A stretch of 64,000 nucleotides of DNA from NCBI GenBank assembly GCA_030533445.1, contig CM060068.1, positions 13,731,479 to 13,795,478 of the forward strand. The letters are read 5' to 3'. This DNA is from Cyprinodon diabolis (Eukaryota; Chordata; Actinopteri; Cyprinodontiformes; Cyprinodontidae). Of the stretch, positions 50,501 through 62,770 are shown piece after piece. The notes beneath the pieces were generated by a model, which was not told where the DNA came from, ran no database searches, and saw nothing but the letters and a program-made list of their open reading frames with translations. Both the position numbers and the translations under genes were made by a program. The number at the start of each line of letters is the position of its first letter. Position 1 is the stretch's first letter.

Positions 50501-51458
50501 ACAACAATCTGTACCAAACTTTTTCAACTTGAACCAGAAGGTGTTGAAATCACAAGAGATAATGAAGATGAAGAGGAATAAACTGACTAAGATGGGATAT
50601 TTGGTTCTAGAGGCTGATGATTTTGCAGCTAATGTTTGGGGTGCTAACCCAGATGTAGAGCTGTGCTGCAAAGAGATCAAGTTTCTAACCGAGGCTGTTT
50701 GTTGTTGGCTTTGGGATCAAAACATTTTTTTCAGACATATTAGAATGTGTTAGATGTGTTAAAACAACTGAAAGATGCTTTGCTATCACTGTACACATAC
50801 ATTCATTCCAAAATAATTTTAATTTAGTCTTAGCTTCTAGTTGAGCTATCCCTAGCTGGTATGGAGAACGATAGCACACGAGGCAATGACATTTGTTTTT
50901 TTCAACAGAAATCTCATGTATAACTGCCCATGAAAACTTTGACCCAACAACGCAGTGTGGCTTTGTCTAAATTTACTTCAAAAACAACTTGGGTAATGTT
51001 AGCATCTGTGTTTACTCTGTTGGTTCCAGTCCAGTAAGACCAAACTGCATCATCAACCCAGCATGCCATGAAAAAATGGCAATCTCCATAGGTGAAAATT
51101 ACTTTTGAGTAATTACTTATTACTCATAGGTAATTCTGAGTTTTTATATGTTACAATTTGTTATTTCTAAGTTAATAAGAAAATTACAACATAATTAGGC
51201 CAACATTTTCAGGTAATTGTGGATCCCTTTAAATCCTAATGAGGTTTGTAATACCACTCTGGTCATTGCTGTAATAAACCTTAAAATAAGCCTTAAAATT
51301 TCAGGAAACTACAAGATGTTTGGCCTTAGGAAAAACCTTTTTGCTCTGCATGGGGTGAGATTAAGTCTAACTGAGCTGAAAATGTATTTAGCTACTTGGG
51401 TTATGGAACTCTTCCTTATTTATCCCATTGTTTATGCCAAGTATTTTTTATTTATTTT

Positions 51459-52095
51459 TATTATTATTATTCCTTTATTTAACCAGGAAAAGTCCCATTG
51501 AGATTAACAATCTCTTTTTCAAGGGAGTCCTGGCCAAGACAGCGGCAAAAGATTACATTACAATTTACATTACAGTTTACAATTACATCTATCTATAATT
51601 AGAAATTCATAAAACAGTTACTTAAACAGTTACTTAAAATAACTAAACAGTTAGTTATTTTTGCAGAAATATTAAGGCTGTGAGGTTTATTTAAATGCAG
51701 AAAAAGACAAGTTATAGACAGAAACAAAGGACTTAAAATAGCTGTGCTCAGGTTCACAGTTTTAGAGTTTTTGTGAAAATATTTCAGTGAACTAATAATA
51801 TTTTCGCTGAAGAAGACAATATTGCCATTCTAGGCTTCGGTTTTTATTAAACTCTATAATTTGGACATTTCCTTGAATCAGAATATTATATCCCCTCAGA
51901 GGCTGGTTATGGATTTAAGAAGATTTTTTATTAAATTAAACCTGGCCAAACTAAATGTTTCCACTTGAGGAGTTCTAAGTAGAGCATACTGGCAGACAAA
52001 AGCATATTTTTTAAATCTTAAATGCAAAATATTTATATATATTTTTTTACATTTTTGATATAATCCCTGCTCTAAGTGGGTTGCTCCGTCAAATA
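51459..52095. mobile_element. Dispersed repeat with 'ttatttaaccaggaaaagtc' motif
   Basis: 'cctttatttaaccaggaaaa' followed by 'cccattgagattaacaatct' and 'tttttcaagggagtcctggcc' is a motif set I recognise from many fish genomes as a repeat. The same words 'aaacctggcca' recur inverted near 51,940. The exact family and right boundary are unknown. Confidence 0.45.
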
Positions 52096-52127
52096 AAGAC
52101 ATGTTTCAGTCTCTATACTTCAGTTAA

Positions 52128-52200
52128 AGATTAATCGATTACTAAATTAGTTGACGATTATTTCAATAATCGATTAATCCGATAAATAGTTTCAGCCCTC
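52128..52200. mobile_element. Fragment of the AATCGATTA hAT-like MITE
   Basis: 'agattaatcgattactaaat', 'ttgacgattatttcaataat' and 'cgattaatccg' run into 'tttcagccctc', matching one end of the element at 31,494-31,842. Confidence 0.5.
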
Positions 52201-52759
52201 GATTCATTTACATACCCTATTACAAACACAAAGGGCACTGAAATATTTAATGAAGTATATAGTCAACTCATACTATGCTCTCATGTGAAAATGCAGCGAA
52301 TATGATTAAAATGCAGCTGCCACTTACCGCCTTCTTTCACATCTCTTCCATACACGCACACAACACAAAAAAATGCCTCATAAACCATCTAGATTAGAAT
52401 CTTTTTAAACATAACCTTTAATGTCACATAGCCTCATATGTTACAGACACACCATGTTTCACATGATTACATACACAGATGGGTAATACAACATTACTTG
52501 AGAGGCGTATTTTGAGTAGGCCTGTTATGCACCATTAGTTTGATTGCCTGGAACTCGTCACACTTGATGGATTTAGACAATAAAAGTAGTATGGAGCAAA
52601 AATTAAATAGCTGTTTTTAATGCTTTACTTTAATGGTTTCGCTTCAATATTGTTCATTTATGACACTTGCAATGTGATTAGATAGTTTCACTTAGACACA
52701 GATTCGTAGCGCATGCTGAAAGCTCCACACACAGATTTATCTGTTTGGTTATGCGGACA

Positions 52760-52818
<59 letters not shown>

Positions 52819-52819
52819 T
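52760..52819 (+). repeat. (AC)n microsatellite
   Basis: More than twenty AC units with a TAT interruption near 52,808. Open frames across it (TH-repeat or CV-repeat peptides) are artefacts. Confidence 0.95.
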
Positions 52820-55800
52820 TACTCTGTAAAAGCAGTGGAGTGGAATAATGGACAAGGCAGAGGAATAGTGGGCAGGTTTTATCATTCACACTCTTTTAAC
52901 CACCAGCCATCTGTTAAATGCTTGTATCATTTTTTTTTATTTATGTGTGGGTTTAGCCATATATGTGTATAGATGTACAGCTATGTAAATGGACTGATTA
53001 TTCATGCAGTTGGTTACTTATAGTTTCAATTACTACTTAAGATGATATGTTTTATTATTCAGTTTCAGACCGACCTAGGTTGGGTATTTGGCTTTGTAAT
53101 TGATTCAGTGTGTGTCACTGTTGATGGGCCAAAACAATACAGATATATGAGCTGCACAAGTCTCCATTCTACCACTTTACACTATGATTTTTTCATTTTC
53201 ATAGATCATGATGACATTTAATATGATAAAAAAAGGGTGGAGGAGAGAAATGAGGCGTTGTAGCTCAAAAACAATTGTTTAAAAGCTAGATCAATTATTT
53301 TAAAATACTTTCTTTTATAGAAGGGCCTTGTGTCATAGTTTGTGGTACAATGAGCCTCCTTGCAATATGGATAAAATGGTCATGCAAGAGATGTACACAT
53401 TAATTTGTTATTTCCTTTATATGAAGTTGCGTTATTTATGACATATAGACTTTAAAAAAAATAAATCTATATAAACATCATATTAATGCTCTAGTTATGG
53501 ATTTCCTGATCCTATATCAGCCAACAACTATTATCGGAATATATTGACTGCTATCTGAATTCTCTTATTTAAGCACGACTATGGAAGAATTTTCTGTTTG
53601 GAGTTCATGAAACTCATTGGTTGATAATGACTTTTCATATCTGTTTTTCTCTATTTTCGTGATATTAATATATCAAACATTTTCATAACGTCTTGTTATC
53701 AAATTATTTTATCAAAATGTTTGATATATTTGAAATTCACTTTCTGAATAGATTGCCCATAAAAATTAAATCTTTGAGGTGTATCTGTTCTCCTTGTGGA
53801 TTAAATATGTAAGAAAAGTGTGAAAAAAAACAAACATCAATCTTAGTTGAGCAACATTTGCAAATGATTTGTTCCAAATTAACAGGAAAGAATGACACAA
53901 ATATACAATAGTGGTGAGATCAGCATTAGAAAACAGGATATATGTTTTTTCTAACCCTAATTTAACACAATGAATACCCCATTAGAATAAATCTGTTTGA
54001 TTTCAAATAGCTTTAACCATATTGAAAAAAATGTATCTTGGTCTTTATTTCTTCCAATTATGGATTGTTTTTAACTTAAAGGTCATCCAGACTTGGCTTA
54101 TGTATCATTATCTCTCTGTTACATTGAGGAGCTCGCTCATTATGACAGTGTAAAAAAGGAGACAACTGTGGGAACTTGCCATAATGAAGCTAAGTGCTTC
54201 CTTTTTCTCGTCCTTTCTTTTCAACTTCTTTGTACTGCCTTTCAGGTGTCTTCCATTTTTCCTGATGTTCTGTCTCTTTGCGATTACTTTGTCTTTTTTT
54301 AAAGTACCTGCCAGTCTGTTAATGCATCTAAGTAATACCTTGCTTTTTACCTTGCCTGTCTTACTTTTTTTTGGCTCCGTGTTCTGAGTCTCCCACCAGC
54401 GTTTAGTAATGATTTGGCCTCTCCCTGTTCTGTCACCGCCTTCCTTCCCGTTTGCCATGTGCTGCTTTCCTTCACCCTTTCCCCTAATGAATCCAATCAT
54501 TTCTGAGTCACACCTTGGAGTGTCAGCATATATGTGTGCGTGGACCATTCATTTGTCAGAAGCACAGACCGATGTGATTCAGCCTTGATACATATGTTGG
54601 CCCTTAACCATGAACCTGGGGGGGTTAATTGAGTAATGGCATTTGTGGGACAAAGAGATGCTTCATGCAGCATAGATGGAACTGAGAGTCAGTGAGAGAG
54701 AGATGACAAGAAGAAGAAGAAGAACAGTTAACGGGTTAGAAGGGGATAGATAGGTGCAATCTGAGAGTGAAGGGGACATTTGAGCGAAGAGAGGGGTTAA
54801 TTGCTAGAGTGAATGAAATGCAAGATGGGGGAAGGGACACAATTAAAGAACTTCAGAAGAAAGGGTAAAATAAAGACAAATGTGGGGTTAATGGTAACAG
54901 TCTGTGAAATGGGCGTGAGGTGGCTGCCTAACAGTGGAATATGGAGCATTGATTTTCAGAGATGGAGAAAGGGTTAAGAGAAACTGAGAGGAAACAACAG
55001 GGGGAGTGAGAGGGTTAATGGAGAGTATAATAAAGGGTAAAGCATGTAGTCTTCATGGTCCTTAGCTCTTAATTAAGAAAAACACATCTGCACCTGAGAC
55101 CCTCCAAGAATATGTAGATGGATGGCACCACATGAAACCGTGTGCATGTGACTAATTTGTGCAATGAAGTCCCCCTCATTATGGATTCATTGTGATGATG
55201 ACTTATTAAATAAATGCAGAGTGGGTATGTCCTTTAAATGGATAATCTGTAATGATAAAATCTGTGGGGTGCATAGGTGTCCAGGTGCTCTAAGCATAAC
55301 CTTTTTCTTATGTGTTTCCTGAATGTTTCATATATTGTTAGAGCAGCACAATATGTTGATTCATAAAGGTCATTGCCTTATGGTGTGCTGTATGTTACAA
55401 TAGGTAGAAAATTGTATTTTAAGGACTGTGCCTTAATGCTGTAGATAACCATATTTGGCCAGTTGAAAGGATTCTGACTCCCCAAAGTGTCCACTATAGT
55501 TATGTTTTTAACTACCAAGATGCCTGCGCTGTATGTAAAAGGTGCAGATATGGAGTCATAGTAAAGAAGGGGAAAGATGCAGGTAAAACATTTCAGTTTT
55601 TCCAACTAAATGGTTTACAGTTATACTTTTTACAAATTTTATATGGCTATAATTTTGCATTCTATTGATGACTAAGACTTTCAAAATGAGTCTCAACTCT
55701 CAAAAAAGTAAAAAAAAATACTATCCATTGGACTTTGTTTCCCATCCAGGAAGCTTTTTCATCTCAGTGTCAGAAATATCGTTTAGTTTGTTTTGTTTTG

Positions 55801-57237
55801 GCTTAGTAAACATGCAGTCTCAATCCATAACAAAAACCTATTAATATTAATTAGAGCTGAGAAATTTAATTCTAAAACAATATCTTGTTTTTAAAGCTGA
55901 ACATTTATACCAATATGTTATTTTTGTAAGTTTTACTTCTTGAATACAACTTTGTCCCAAATCTCACACAGGCAGAATAAAAACAAAGCAAGTGTAATTT
56001 AACAGGAACAAAGGCTAGGAATGAAGCTTCTTGCATCAGTAATAGTACTATTATAATGCAACCTGCATTGTCTTTATATAAACAACATAGTCTTAAATAT
56101 CTTTTAAAATGATTTTGATATTTATAAAACATAGACATATGATAGAGTGGGTGATATAGTCATGATTTTGTCGCAGTGTAAAGATTAGGCACCAAAAATA
56201 TACTGATCTAGTAGTATTAAAGTTCCAATGAGCTCTTTTTTAAGGTTATAGACCTTCTATTGCTTTTACTGGCATGTATTTATTTAAAATAAATGAAATT
56301 CTAACTCATTTAAATACATCTGCAATCTGCATTAAATGTCTTTGTATTTTTCTTAATTTTTGTTTGTAACTTTAGTTTAAATGAACATAGAACAACTGTT
56401 GTCAACTCCTTAGAAATAGTTTATGAATTATATCATTGTATGTGAGGGTGCTCTCAAATCCAAGTAAATAAAATATCTACCTTAAAGTATTTCTTATCCC
56501 ACTAGAATGCTTGGTATTTCAGAATGAAGGATCAGATTGGATTTTATTTTCTTGGAACACACCTTTAAATCTCTTGCATTGAGCCCCTGAAGACTTGACA
56601 GTCTCATTCAGGTAACAGATTCTAAGGAGAAATGGTGTAATTATGTTCTTGATTTGACAATCAAACACCCCTAGCTTAGATATCTTAGCCCTCTGGTGTT
56701 AATCTGTCAGAAGCTCTGCAATTGTTAGAATCTACCTTATAAATGGAAAGCTAATCTGAAACCTCATCTGGGGCTTTTGTACTGGAGCTTTACTGGCCTG
56801 TAATCTGTATTGAAAAAGATCTTGGCTTATGCACACATCACGTAATGTCCTGATCGATTCGATTTGAATTACTGTGAATGGATAACATCTGTTTTTAAGG
56901 CTAATGTAATCACTGTTTTGGATGGGAGCCTGTCTCTTGAACTCAATCTCAGAGATGTTAGAAGGACCACCTCTTAAGTCAACCTTGTGTGGAAGTAGAC
57001 CACTTTAGTGTGCTGCATTTGAGGTCTGTGTAAAAAAAAAAGTATTCTGTGTGAATATATGTCGTCATCATTCTTGCATTTACATATACACTCAAGCCCA
57101 CCAGCAGTTAGTGGAAAGATTTAAATCCATTGACAGAGTAATGTGCAGGGCTGTGAGAGCTTAATAAAGAGTGAACTTGTCCCTGAATGTTTGAGTGATG
57201 ATAACAGGCTCATTTAATTACCTAACCCCTATGCGCA

Positions 57238-57252
57238 CACACACACACACAG
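57238..57252 (+). repeat. Short (AC)n microsatellite
   Basis: Seven AC units. Confidence 0.8.
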
Positions 57253-57617
57253 ATCATCAGCTCTGTGAGTAGGCATCACATAATTTCTGTCATTCACCTT
57301 GAGTAGGTGGTGGTAAGACATTCTGATGGAGGGGTGGGAGAAATGTAATCTAGGATTAAGTGTCAGTGTGAGGTATGCATCTGAAGCTAATTAGAGGTCA
57401 GAGGTATTTGCACCCACTTTTTCTGAGCTTTCAGAACTTCCACCAGGTTTTCTCTCTAAATGTTGATCATTTATTCCCAGTCAAAATCTAGAAACATCCA
57501 TTTTTATATTTAAAAGGAGCATGAAAAACAAGGATCTACGAGTATTACCTTCTAAAAAATAGACCAGCTCTTTGTTGATTGCTTCAACCAAAATATTTGC
57601 CTGTATACACTGCTGCA

Positions 57618-58054
57618 TAGGGGTGTAAATCAAATCCATCATGGAGATTTGATTCAGTATCGATTTCCTGACCCAACAATTTGATTATTTTCGATACTCA
57701 AGAATAAACCGCGATTCGTTAAATTTTTTTTTTTTTTTAACACCTTACAGGCTAGTCAATGTTTCAAATTTTAAATAAATCAATGAAAGCTGTAATATCG
57801 TTATGCATTTTTTTTTTTAGAAACAACAGCAACACACTGCTGTAAGAGTATAACCAGGAAGCGAGGTAGGAGGGCAAAATAGGTTTAACGCCACCGTAGC
57901 ACGGGAGGGACAATTACGTCCAGGAACAAGTGGATAAAAATAGACCGGAGGAAAAAAAAAACATGAATCGATTCTCTTGCGGACATATCGATGCATCAGA
58001 TCATCGGCTGTTGGATTGATGCATCGATACAAAACAATTATTATTTACACTCTA
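57618..58054. mobile_element. hAT MITE, 437 bp, perfect 8-bp target duplication
   Basis: Flanked by CTGCTGCA at 57,610-57,617 and 58,055-58,062. Inverted ends are TAGGGGTGTAAAT and ATTTACACTCTA. Subterminal 'atcgat' words appear on both sides (gtatcgatttcc; gatgcatcgatac). No transposase remains; small open frames are chance. Confidence 0.85.
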
Positions 58055-58443
58055 CTGCTGCACATATAAAAGATGAACCAACAGATGAACCATCAAATCA
58101 TAAGTTTTTTCCTACATACTCAATAGTTGATAGAATATGGCTCTCCTCTTCAAATCAGTCCATCCAACAGCAGTGGTTTTAATTTTTCCTCCTTAGCTAT
58201 GTTTCAACATTACTGCTAGAAAGCCATGTTCTATTACCAATGACCAGGTGTCTGTCTTAGTTTGTCACACTTTATTCTTTTAAGGCTGCTATTTTTTGCA
58301 GTCTGCATTTCTAGCAGGTCTTACAGAATGCACATGGAAACCCCAAACAATGGCCAGAATCTCACTTACCTTTTTTATATGTAGAGTTCCCCTTATCGTG
58401 CAAGCAAGATGAATGTTGTCAGATTTGTGAATTAACAAACTCC

Positions 58444-59374
58444 TTAAAGGAATAGTACATCCAAAACATGATTAGCCTTCATTCTCTACTCACCCCCATG
58501 CTGAACAGAACTCTGGAGTACTTTTTTGATATCTCAAATGCATCTGGAGATCTGGGAGGCTTCTTGCTGTCTGCTGACATTCAAATAATGGAGGTCTATG
58601 GTGCCCGAGGCAGAAAGGTCCATAAAAGTCCACAAAAAACGTGTCAATATTCCTCCATACTGCTCGTCCAATGTATTCCAAGTGTCCTGAGTGGGTAGCT
58701 TCCATAATTTACTCGAAACGAAGTCATTTAGAATGTTTTTAGAGCATAAACAGTAGTGTATAGGATTTCCTAAAAGCGCGCGCCTGCGAGTTCACGAGCC
58801 TACGGAAACCGCGGCAGACCAAACCAGATGAAAAGTGCGCATTCAGCTGGGCAAAGAACTCATGCTCTTCCTCAACACTGAAGTCCTCAGACATTTTTCT
58901 TTCGTTGTTTCTTTCTTTGCATAGGTAAACAGCACATTTCTTCTTCTACGCTTGCATTATCAAGAGCAGACGCTGAATGCGCACTTTCATCTGGCTTGGT
59001 CTGCCGCGGTTTCCGTAGGCTCGTGAGCTTGCAGGCGCGCGCTTTTAGGAAATCCTATACACTACTGTTTATGCTCTAAAAACATTCTAAATGAATTTGT
59101 TTTGAGTAAATTCTGGACACTACCCACTCAGGACACTTGGAATACATTGGACGAGCAGTATGGAGGAATATTGACACGTTTTTTGTGGACTTTTATGCAC
59201 CTTTCTGCCTCGGGCACCATAGACCTCCATTATTTGAATGTCAGCAGACAGCAAGAAGCCTCCCAGATCTCCAGATGCATTTGAGATATCAAAAAAGTAC
59301 TCCAGAGTGTTTTCCAGCATGGGGGTGAGTAGAAAATGAAGGCTAATCATGTTTTGGATGTACTATTCCTTTAA
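58444..59374. mobile_element. TTAA fold-back transposon, arms ~404 bp
   Basis: The 931-bp element starts TTAAAGGAATAGTACATCCA and ends TACTATTCCTTTAA. The left arm (58,444-58,847) and right arm (58,972-59,374) are near-identical reverse complements with a few differences, leaving a 124-bp unique loop. TTAA at both edges fits a Kolobok or piggyBac type target site. Both arms carry the same 76-codon open frame pointing inward, which is a repeat product rather than a gene. Arms include a CG-rich block (GCGCGCGCCTGC) near the loop. Confidence 0.9.
58739..58894 (-). CDS. Small open frame (51 aa) across the fold-back loop
   Basis: On the minus strand an ATG in the 124-bp loop begins MSEDFSVEEEHEFFAQLNAH and reads into the inner end of the left arm (FSSGLVCRGFRRLVN...), stopping at TAA 58,739-58,741. 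The purine-rich leader gaaagaaaaATGT has A at -3. The acidic start differs in style from AT-rich chance frames, so it may be the remnant of the first coding exon of an element-encoded protein. No domain is recognised and no downstream splice donor has been shown. Confidence 0.25.
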   Translation of the reverse strand: MSEDFSVEEEHEFFAQLNAHFSSGLVCRGFRRLVNSQARAFRKSYTLLFML

Positions 59375-60974
59375 AATGCATCTTGCCAGAAGCCAATAGA
59401 TACATTGCCGCCAAATGCAGATATGTTCCGAACCATTGACATGTATGATCCCAACCAGAAGCGGAAGGCTGAGGCAAAACGAACAAGACTGCGCAGGTGG
59501 ACGTACCTGTGGAGTCTGCTATGCAGTTTTAGCTGGAATACCCTCTATTTCCTTTTTGCAAAATGAACATAAGGATGTGATTTATGCCTTTATGAATGGA
59601 CAGATGTTTGTTTGTTCCTCATAACTTGATTTGGTAATAGTTTGATTTATCAGTTGACCTTACTAATTGTGAAACAAATCAAAAAAGGTGATCAGTGAAT
59701 GCTGCTACTGCGATTGGCTAAAAGCTGCACATGGCACAAAGGTGCCACTTGGTAAATAACCACAATTGAAGAATTGTGTCCAAAGTCCTCCACTTTTACG
59801 AACACTTCCAGATGGATGCTGTGTTCAACCAAAATTAAACTACACATATCAATGTGGCTTGTGCCAGGTTACATTTCAGTAACTTCATCCACTTTATGCT
59901 CTCTCCTCTACTACGCCTGGTATTAAAAGTCTCCTGACTTGAAAAAGAGCTATTTAAGTTTTTATCTTTTATTTTTCTTTGTTCTTAAACCCTTGGCAGC
60001 AATACAGTTTCAGTTCTTTTTTTATGTAGGCTATTTGGGATCAGAGCAAGATTGGCTTTTTTTATTTTAATTGTTAGTCATGCTTGTGAGGCTTAAATAG
60101 CTTTGAAAGTTTACTTTGATTTTCAATTCTATTTTAGTTTTAATATATTTGTTTTGTTTGCTAGCTGGTTTAGTTTTTATTTTTGAAATTGCTTGGTTTC
60201 AGTTTAGGTTTTACTAGTTTCAGTCATCCTAGCGAAAACAGCAAAAACAGCAACCGGATGATTAAAATTACATTGATTTTAACTCTTTTTACAGTTTCGG
60301 GTAGTTTTCCTTTTTTTTTTTGCAAGGTCTAGTATTTATATTTATTTCAGCTAACTGAATTTTTTTTTTTTCTTTCAGCTTCATTATTGCAAAGGTTTTA
60401 GTTAACAATAATAGCCATGCTTGCTAGGCTGCCAGTTGTACTAAACACTTTACATTTTCTGAATATAGGATTATCAGCACATTTATGTGGTTCAAGGCAT
60501 GTTATACTGTTTTCACAACTTGTTTTTTTTAACATATTGGTAACCCCTATACTGTCTGCTGTGTGCCTTGGTCTTCATTATGCTTTTTTTTTTTTAAGTT
60601 ATGTTCTCTGGAAAAAAATCAGACATCTTTACAGAATAGCTGTCAAACACTGATAAAAAAAAAATCCTATTGGTGGAGTCTCTTTACTAATTGACTCCTG
60701 GAGGCTATTACTTGCATGGGATTTTATTTGGGGTTTAAGTGAAGTGGATTGTCAGTTTTTTCTCTGCAAAATGTTTGAGGACTATTAAGTTTTACTCCAG
60801 CCAACAAAAAGAAGAGCGAAGGTATTTCTGACTCATCATTAAACACACCCCAAAAAAGTCTCTAAGCATCCTGAAGTTTTCCTTCCCTTAAACAGTATCT
60901 AAAAATGCCCAACTTAATTCTAGCTCTGCCTGACAACATAGAATATAAACCAAATTGTGTTTGTATTAGCTCTG

Positions 60975-61750
60975 TACGGAAGCCGAGAGCGGTCGTGTCC
61001 CTCCGATACTTTTTCACAGTGGTTTTCTTATTATCTACAGATATCGAAAGCTGTTTTCTCATGATAATGTGATGTATGGTGTTTGTTAAAGCTGATTACA
61101 TCATTCAATAACACAACAGTTGGAGAGGATTATTAATTATGAGTCATGTCAGCCTATATGCAATTCCGTAAATAATCCTGTGTTTAACTTTTATGTAACA
61201 AGACAACGTTGTTGCTTTGAGGATTTGTTTCCACTCCTGATTCATAAGCAATTAGACCTGTGCCTTTGGCGCCTTAGCACTGAGTGTTTTCTTGACGGCC
61301 ACGGTGTTACGCCTGTAACAGGTATAAGATGCATTAACCCCCAAAAGGAGTCCAGATTAAAGATTTTCAGTAAAAACAAAACTGTCAGATTTGTTTTTAC
61401 TGTATTTCATGCAATCCAATCATTCACCACAACCTGATCGGGAGTGAAAAATGAATAGGAAACAAAAAGACTGATTATTTGCGCGCATGCAGTACCGCAA
61501 CTGCACAACTACAGGCACCGCATGGCCGGGAATCCAGGGCTGTTGGCCAGCCTATTTCATTTCTCATACAGGTTAATCATCTCGTTATCTCAAGAAATCA
61601 ATCACTGTTTTCTTGTGATAATGAGATAGTTAACTTGTTATCTCGAGAAAAAATTAATGGTTTAACCGTGATAACAACATAGTTATGTCATTATCTCAAG
61701 AAGGCAAAGAAAAAAAGAAAGGTCGAGTATGACCGCTCTCGGCTTCCGTA
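60975..61750. mobile_element. Element or pair of elements with inverted TACGGAAGCCGAGAGCGGTC ends
   Basis: TACGGAAGCCGAGAGCGGTC at 60,975 recurs inverted, ending at 61,750. Both sides hold variants of 'ttatctcgaga' (61,575-61,700 on the right; 'ttatctacagatatcgaaag' on the left), known to me from a fish repeat. Only the outer 20 bp are clearly shared, so either one 776-bp element or two inverted fragments flank about 400 bp of complex AT-rich sequence. Confidence 0.5.
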
Positions 61751-62599
61751 GCTCAGAATATCTGAGATTAGTTTCTTTTTTATTGTTTCTGTTTTCATTT
61801 CCAGTAACACGTGTGTAATGGGGTCTCATTTAGATTTTTTAATATCAGCTGACAGCTGTCACTACTTAAGCTTTTCACTCAGTTATCCTCAGATAGCATC
61901 CATCTAAGCACTTTGGTGTTATAGGAGTGTGACGTGATGATGGCATAAACGTGAGACCGTGATGTGTGGGTAACCTGTAATCGGTCAAATCTGACAGGCA
62001 GCAAATCCGACTTAAAAAGGCACTTGGACATTCATTGCTATATGGAGAGACAGTTGAAAGTGATAAGATTTTGGAAAAAAAAGGAGAGCCAGACGGAATC
62101 AAGGAAACAATATCTGGATGAATAAGGTAGTGAGGAATTAGGTGTCTTAGATGAAATGGTCAACTGACCTGAACTCCGATGGTTCAGAAAGCTTTTAAAC
62201 ATAGCCTCCTGGTGTTGATAAATCAACAACATTTGAAGCAATTGTGCAGAAAAGCAGTGCCTCCACCCACATACCTCCACCCTTCCCTGCATAGGGTTAT
62301 TTTTTTTGTGTATGACCTCAGTCAACAAACGTCTTTGTAATTTAGGAGGCTCCTCTCATGTCCATTCCACATTGAATGGTGGGTAGGGAATGTTTACTGT
62401 TACTTATAAATTTAAATGTGAGCAATGAAATATTCATGTTTGGGGATGAAAAATATAGAATCTGATAAGGTTTTATTGCCATACAGTATTTGACACATAC
62501 GAGTGGAATAAGTACATTGCTTTTGATATTAAAACACTTTTTTTTTATAATAATAATTTAAATGTATCGACCTTACATTGGAGAAATTTACCTCTGCAT

Positions 62600-62770
62600 T
62601 GACCCTATCCCCTTGGGGAGCAGTGGGCTGCCATTGTGTGGCGCCCGGGGAGCAGTGTGGGGTTAAGGGTCTTGCTTAGGGACCCAGAGTGGAGGTTGTG
62701 AGGATCCAACCGGGTATTTGCAACCTTCTCAGAACACAAGCCCACCTCTCTAACCAGTAGACCAACACTG
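62600..62770 (-). mobile_element. tRNA-derived SINE, second family
   Basis: Reading the minus strand: 'ctactggttagagaggtggg' resembles a polymerase III A box region, and 'cggttggatcctcacaacct' a decayed B box. It continues with 'gggtccctaagcaagaccct', 'ccccacactgctccccgggc' and 'cagcccactgctcccc'. These words mark a common teleost repeat. Boundaries are approximate. Confidence 0.6.

Noticed and set aside
52688..52972. Frames rich in TH or CV repeats
   Set aside because: Translations of the AC microsatellite.
58468..58698. 76-codon frame repeated on the other strand at 59,120-59,350
   Set aside because: Same arm of the fold-back element read twice; no domain and no independent support.
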